The notes under the pieces were generated by a model. The model saw only the letters and a list, made by a program, of their open reading frames with translations. It made no database searches and was not told the origin of the DNA. This document shows, piece after piece, positions 60,346 through 64,000 of a DNA stretch of 64,000 bases (the stretch's first letter is position 1; each line of letters opens with the position of its first letter). This DNA is from Dromaius novaehollandiae. Its lineage: Eukaryota; Chordata; Aves; Casuariiformes; Dromaiidae. Location: NCBI RefSeq assembly GCF_036370855.1, contig NC_088112.1, forward strand, positions 16,856,469 to 16,920,468, in the 5' to 3' direction. The position numbers were made by a program, and so were the translations under genes.

Positions 60346-60822
60346 TTATTCAGCAACCTCTTTTTCTTCTTCCTGGTTCTCTTCTTCATCCTCTTCTGTT
60401 TCAGTTTTAATCTGGGCCACTCCAAGCCGGTAGAGCGCATCGCGAATCACCACCTCACCAGGCTGGCAGCTCTGTACAATCTCCTGGATCTGCCGATTCA
60501 CAATCTCCCTGCTGGTGAGGAAGTCCATGAGGCGGTTGTAGAGGTAATAGTGCGTGGCATTCTCAAAGGTGATGGGCCTTTGGCGGATGTTGCTAGTTTT
60601 GCTATCATTGATAGCAGCAATGATGGCACTGTAAGGCTCCAGCTCTCGGCAAAGAGAGATGCAGTGATGTCGAGCCGTCGGATCTTGGTGGCTGTTCTGC
60701 TCTGAACCCGTGTGAACAATTCGGCGTGCTGATGACTTGGTGATCGGGTGCTGAACGGAGTGCTCAGCCACAGTCATGTCCACGCTGTAATGCTGGTCTA
60801 GCAGTTCAGGGCAGGACACATA
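60346..60822 (-). CDS. HMGXB3: HMGXB3 last exon with stop codon
   Basis: 477 bases, 158 residues plus TAA. It starts YVSCPELLDQHYSVDMTVAE and holds LMDFLTSREIVNRQIQEIVQ and RDALYRLGVAQIKTETEE, then an acidic Glu tail. Acceptor CTCTCTCCCAG. The stop TAA overlaps an AATAAA hexamer (minus strand, 60350-60345). Confidence 0.85.
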   Translation of the reverse strand, partial: YVSCPELLDQHYSVDMTVAEHSVQHPITKSSARRIVHTGSEQNSHQDPTARHHCISLCRELEPYSAIIAAINDSKTSNIRQRPITFENATHYYLYNRLMDFLTSREIVNRQIQEIVQSCQPGEVVIRDALYRLGVAQIKTETEEDEEENQEEEKEVAE

Positions 60823-63800
60823 CTGGGAGAGAGTACACATACACACCAGGTAGAACCAGAACCAATTTCCCCACGGTTAAGAAGAACAAGATAAAACTAA
60901 CATTTGGCTGAACTCTAACCAGCACTATGACCTAGAACAGAGGGAGAGCTAACCTAATCAGGCTTTCCCCTGAAGGCCACAGAAAGATGGTTCAGCACAT
61001 CCCCTTCCCCACTCTTAGGTCATCACAGATAATTCCAAGAGACTAGCAACCCTCTCCCTCTCACATTTCTCAACTAATAACACCAGTTTAAGGGAAGTGA
61101 GGTGCTGTGTCAAGATAAGCTATGTGTTCCAAGTTCATGGGCTGATCTGCTACAATGAGCTTCCCGCACAGCCTTTTCCAATAAGGAGCGTAAACGCAAT
61201 ACAACACCCCAGGCAACACATAAGGCTTTCAGTGGTGCTCAGCAGCTGTGCACTGTGGGTCAGGGAAACACCAGGTAAATTATCCAGAGGTACAGTATAC
61301 TATGCTCTAGCCCTGCTTTAGGCTAAAATCGGAAGAGAACACACATCTCTTGCTATATTTAAAAACATTTCTTTTTGTGTGTGCATGTTTTTAATCTCAC
61401 TCAGAATTTTTCCATATTAGACTGGCACAGCAGAGAGCAAAGGTGGACATAACTAACCATTGGAGGATCCATAGGGTCAGAGAAGCAGCCCTGGTTTTTC
61501 CCCCACATCTGGGAAGTCAGGTCTGGACAGCAGACGTCTGCACACAGTGCCACTGAAGAGGCCATATCTACTACATACACTGGAGGCCAGTGACGTGATG
61601 AGACCAACAGGTCCACATGATCCCGAGCATTTTCTCCTCTTACTATGTACTTTGAGCCACACACAACCTAGTAAGAAAAGGATTAGCACCAAGCAACAAA
61701 GAACTGAAAACTTATGAGAGAAAACAAAAAAAGCTGGAAAGAAATTAAACTTCCTTCCTTTCAGGTATTCCAGACAATACAATAGTCAGACAGTCACTTT
61801 CTCTAAAGATATTCTGTTTCTGGAGAAAGAGATGGAAGAGATGACTTTCAACTCCACCCCAGCAGCCGTATCAAACAGGTTTTGGATGACTCTAGTCAAC
61901 CTTAAAATCTCCTGCAGGACTGCACATCCTCCAAGTGTGCCAAGGTAGTGTGTCTTCTTTCACTACCGAGGCTCAGCCAGGCCCACACTGTTGCTTCCAT
62001 TTAATGAGAGGGTTCCACACTGGCAAGTGAAATAACAGTAAAGAGCAGGATAAAAAAACACCACCATTCACTCCAGCCTTCCTTACCTGATGTGGACACA
62101 CTTTATAAATTTTCCCTCCTGTGTGATGGGCAGAGGCTTGTTTCATGCTTGTCCCATTCTGTACGAAGTCATAGAGAGCCAGGAGGGAGTAACAAAGATG
62201 GTCCTAGAAAAGAGTCCCCAGAGAAGGTCTGTACATTACTAAAATTAATGGACTCTCCCGGAGAGGGAGAAGGCTGTGGGTAAGGTCTCCCAAGTCCCAA
62301 TTTGCACATCCTCCAACAACTTCTTAATCGCCCACTCAGCACCGTAAGCATGACAAGCAATTAACACAACGTGGAACCTGTGACAAGGTAATTATGGGCC
62401 TCCTTTCTTCCAGCCCACAGAGGTTCAATTTGTTTCATCCTGCAAGTTATCCTGCAATCTGCAGGCACTCGCTTCTAACCTACTCCTGCCCCAAGCATAC
62501 TCAGATGGGAAGTTTAATTATCCAGAATGGCAAGTGTGAACTAGGGAAAGTCAAAGAAGAACAGCTCTTCTCCTGCAGGCAGGTATGTGGGCAAACAAGG
62601 CATTACCTTTGTATCTGAAGCCTCCCAGGGGATGCCACATTGTGTCAAAAAGCTCTGCAGCTCTTCCTTGCTGTAAGAGCTGATAAGCTCCAGCCTGAAG
62701 GTTTCCTCCTGAAGGAGCCTCACCAAGGTGCTCCCATTACCTGCAAGGGCAGCAAACAAGTCTCAGCACTCATTCTCAGACGGGGAAGTGACCAAAATAA
62801 TTTCTTCTGAAGACTGCAAAAGTAGAGACTGCACAACTGCCAGCAAGAGAAAGCCATCAACAGCCCTAATTCCAAAGTATGTCACAGCCCACACTTTACT
62901 CTAACCCCTCACTAGTGAGGTTACTTATGGGCAGCCCGAGCCCAGCAGAGCCTGTAGACTCTTAGTGTGACTGCAGTCTTCAGACTGAGCAGCTCCAGGC
63001 CTATCCTTTGCTCTGCCTCCCTGCCTCTTTCTCTGTAGATACATTCCCACAAAAGTCCATGTAGTGATTCTCCAGCTCAACTCTCTATGAACAGCTGCAG
63101 CCCCAGGAGTTAGCTGCGAAGCTAACTCCTGTAGTTGGTAAACTTGCAAAGCCAGTTTTCTTTCCACAATACAAGGTGCAAATTTTACTATACCTCATAG
63201 GTAAACTGTTAAGGGAACTTGGTGGTACTGAATTCGGCTCTTGTTCATCTAAGCCTACTCATCTCATTGTTTCTTGTTACATGCAGTCAATGCCCTGCAT
63301 ATGCTGCATGTTGACAACACTGATTAGGACTAATACATCCATTTTCTAGGCTTTTTTCAATTCCTGCTAAAAAATGATTAACCCTTCCCCAAGATCATGA
63401 TATTGAGGTACCAAGTGCTGCCTGAAGCTTTCACAACGCAAGTATTGGTCCAACACAAAAAATATACTGACTGGCTTTCAAGTTATGCAAACATCCCTTT
63501 GCATTCAGACACCATTTCAGTTGAGGTGCAGAGTTTTCCCATGTTCTCTGTATCTCAAATGCCTCAGGGCACACCAGTGCATTCAAGCTTCACTGCACAG
63601 GCCAAAGCTCAAGCTGTTAAGTATCCTGAGAACTGCTGAATTCACCCCAACGTTATTGTCTTTTGCCAGCAGACGTGACATGACTCTATAGAATCATGCA
63701 ACAATCATTTCTCAGCTCTAAAGTACACCAAAAGACTAGTCTCCACCACTTACAGCACTTCTTAATGAGCACCACCTCAGCAGTTACCTGGCACTGGCCG

Positions 63801-64000
63801 TGCATCCAGGTTCTTGTCCTTCTCAGTATTGACCACCACTGCTCCTCGCATCAGTGGGGGGAAGAAAGGAGCAACAATAGAGGCATCAAACTTTGTGATG
63901 GGGATGCTAGAAGGAAAAGCCACCTGCTCAATCACTTCTGTCTCCATTGTGGACCAGAAATCTTCTACATTCACTTCACTTGATGCCAAGAATTCTGGCC
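60346..64000 (-). CDS. HMGXB3: HMG-box containing protein 3, C-terminal five exons (partial)
   Basis: The gene enters from the right edge. Minus-strand exons in transcript order: 64000-63788 (partial), 62740-62607, 62203-62087, 61667-61458, 60822-60346 with TAA at 60348-60346. All junctions are GT-AG and phases agree (1, 0, 0, 0 after successive exons). The about 383 residues seen end in an acidic tail rich in Glu. No HMG box is present; that lies N-terminal, beyond the window. The name rests on synteny (HMGXB3 is the convergent neighbour of CSF1R in human) and on my recognition of the end GEVVIRDALYRLGVAQIKTE. HMGXB3 is a nuclear protein of unclear function whose C-terminal part is thought to be related to KDZ-type transposases; I state that from memory. 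Confidence 0.8.
61458..61667 (-). CDS. HMGXB3: HMGXB3 penultimate exon
   Basis: 210 bases, phase 0 at both ends. VVCGSKYIVRGENARDHVDL, WPPVYVVDMASSVALCADVC, QMWGKNQGCFSDP. Cys-rich with a VVDMA stretch that could derive from a transposase core. Confidence 0.83.
62087..62203 (-). CDS. HMGXB3: HMGXB3 third exon from the end
   Basis: 117 bases, 39 residues, phase 0 at both ends. DHLCYSLLALYDFVQNGTSM, KQASAHHTGGKIYKVCPHQ. Clear acceptor TTTTCTAG and donor GTAAGG. Confidence 0.82.
62607..62740 (-). CDS. HMGXB3: HMGXB3 fourth exon from the end
   Basis: 134 bases, phase 1 to 0. GNGSTLVRLLQEETFRLELI, SYSKEELQSFLTQCGIPWEA, SDTK. Confidence 0.82.
63788..64000 (-). CDS. HMGXB3: HMGXB3 fifth exon from the end, cut by the window edge
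   Basis: 213 bases visible, ending in phase 1. PEFLASSEVNVEDFWSTMET, ITKFDASIVAPFFPPLMRGA, EKDKNLDARPVP. The frame stays open to the window edge and the acceptor is not seen. Confidence 0.8.

Noticed and set aside
59899-60705. 268-codon plus-strand frame opposite HMGXB3
   Set aside because: It is the antisense shadow of the last HMGXB3 exon and its 3' UTR.

Overview
The window is vertebrate nuclear DNA, most likely from a bird and at least from a sauropsid. It holds multi-exon genes with GT-AG introns, a vertebrate receptor tyrosine kinase cluster, short introns compared with mammals, and degenerate CR1-type LINE pieces. The gene order PDGFRB > CSF1R > < HMGXB3 is the known amniote order (human 5q32). 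There is no prokaryotic, phage or plasmid content.

Layout. (1) 1-11017: CpG-rich and gene-poor DNA upstream of PDGFRB. It starts with a CR1 reverse-transcriptase relic. It must contain or lie 3' of the non-coding first exon of PDGFRB, because the first coding exon is preceded by a splice acceptor. I found no CDX1 exon here, although CDX1 is the expected next gene to the left. (2) 11035-26112 (+): complete PDGFRB coding sequence in 22 coding exons. The splice phases close into 3291 bases (1096 aa plus stop). (3) 26113 to about 31.2 kb: 3' UTR and/or spacer with several poly(A) signals and an old antisense CR1 copy. (4) About 31.2-35.69 kb: spacer and promoter of CSF1R. (5) 35690-56344 (+): complete CSF1R coding sequence in 21 coding exons (2913 bases, 970 aa plus stop). 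Its 5.5 kb first intron holds good candidates for the macrophage enhancer known in mammals as FIRE. (6) About 57.4-57.7 kb: the convergent 3' ends. (7) 60346-64000 (-): the last five coding exons of HMGXB3, running off the right edge.

How the genes relate. PDGFRB and CSF1R are tandem paralogues of the class III receptor tyrosine kinase family. Each has a signal peptide, five Ig-like domains (the fourth without cysteines), one transmembrane helix, a juxtamembrane switch, a kinase split by an insert, and a regulatory tail. Seven of the nine kinase-core exons have identical lengths and phases in the two genes; only the two kinase-insert exons differ. PDGFRB serves pericytes and smooth muscle, and CSF1R serves the macrophage lineage, so the spacer and the first CSF1R intron must separate two expression programmes. 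The findings concentrate there, and on a 31-base intronic copy of PDGFRB exon sequence.

Exon boundaries were set by hand from splice sites plus reading-frame continuity. Numbering by 'exon' counts the first non-coding exon of PDGFRB as exon 1, as in human; CSF1R exons are counted from the ATG exon. Binding-site, enhancer, UTR-length and old-repeat calls are inferences from motifs.
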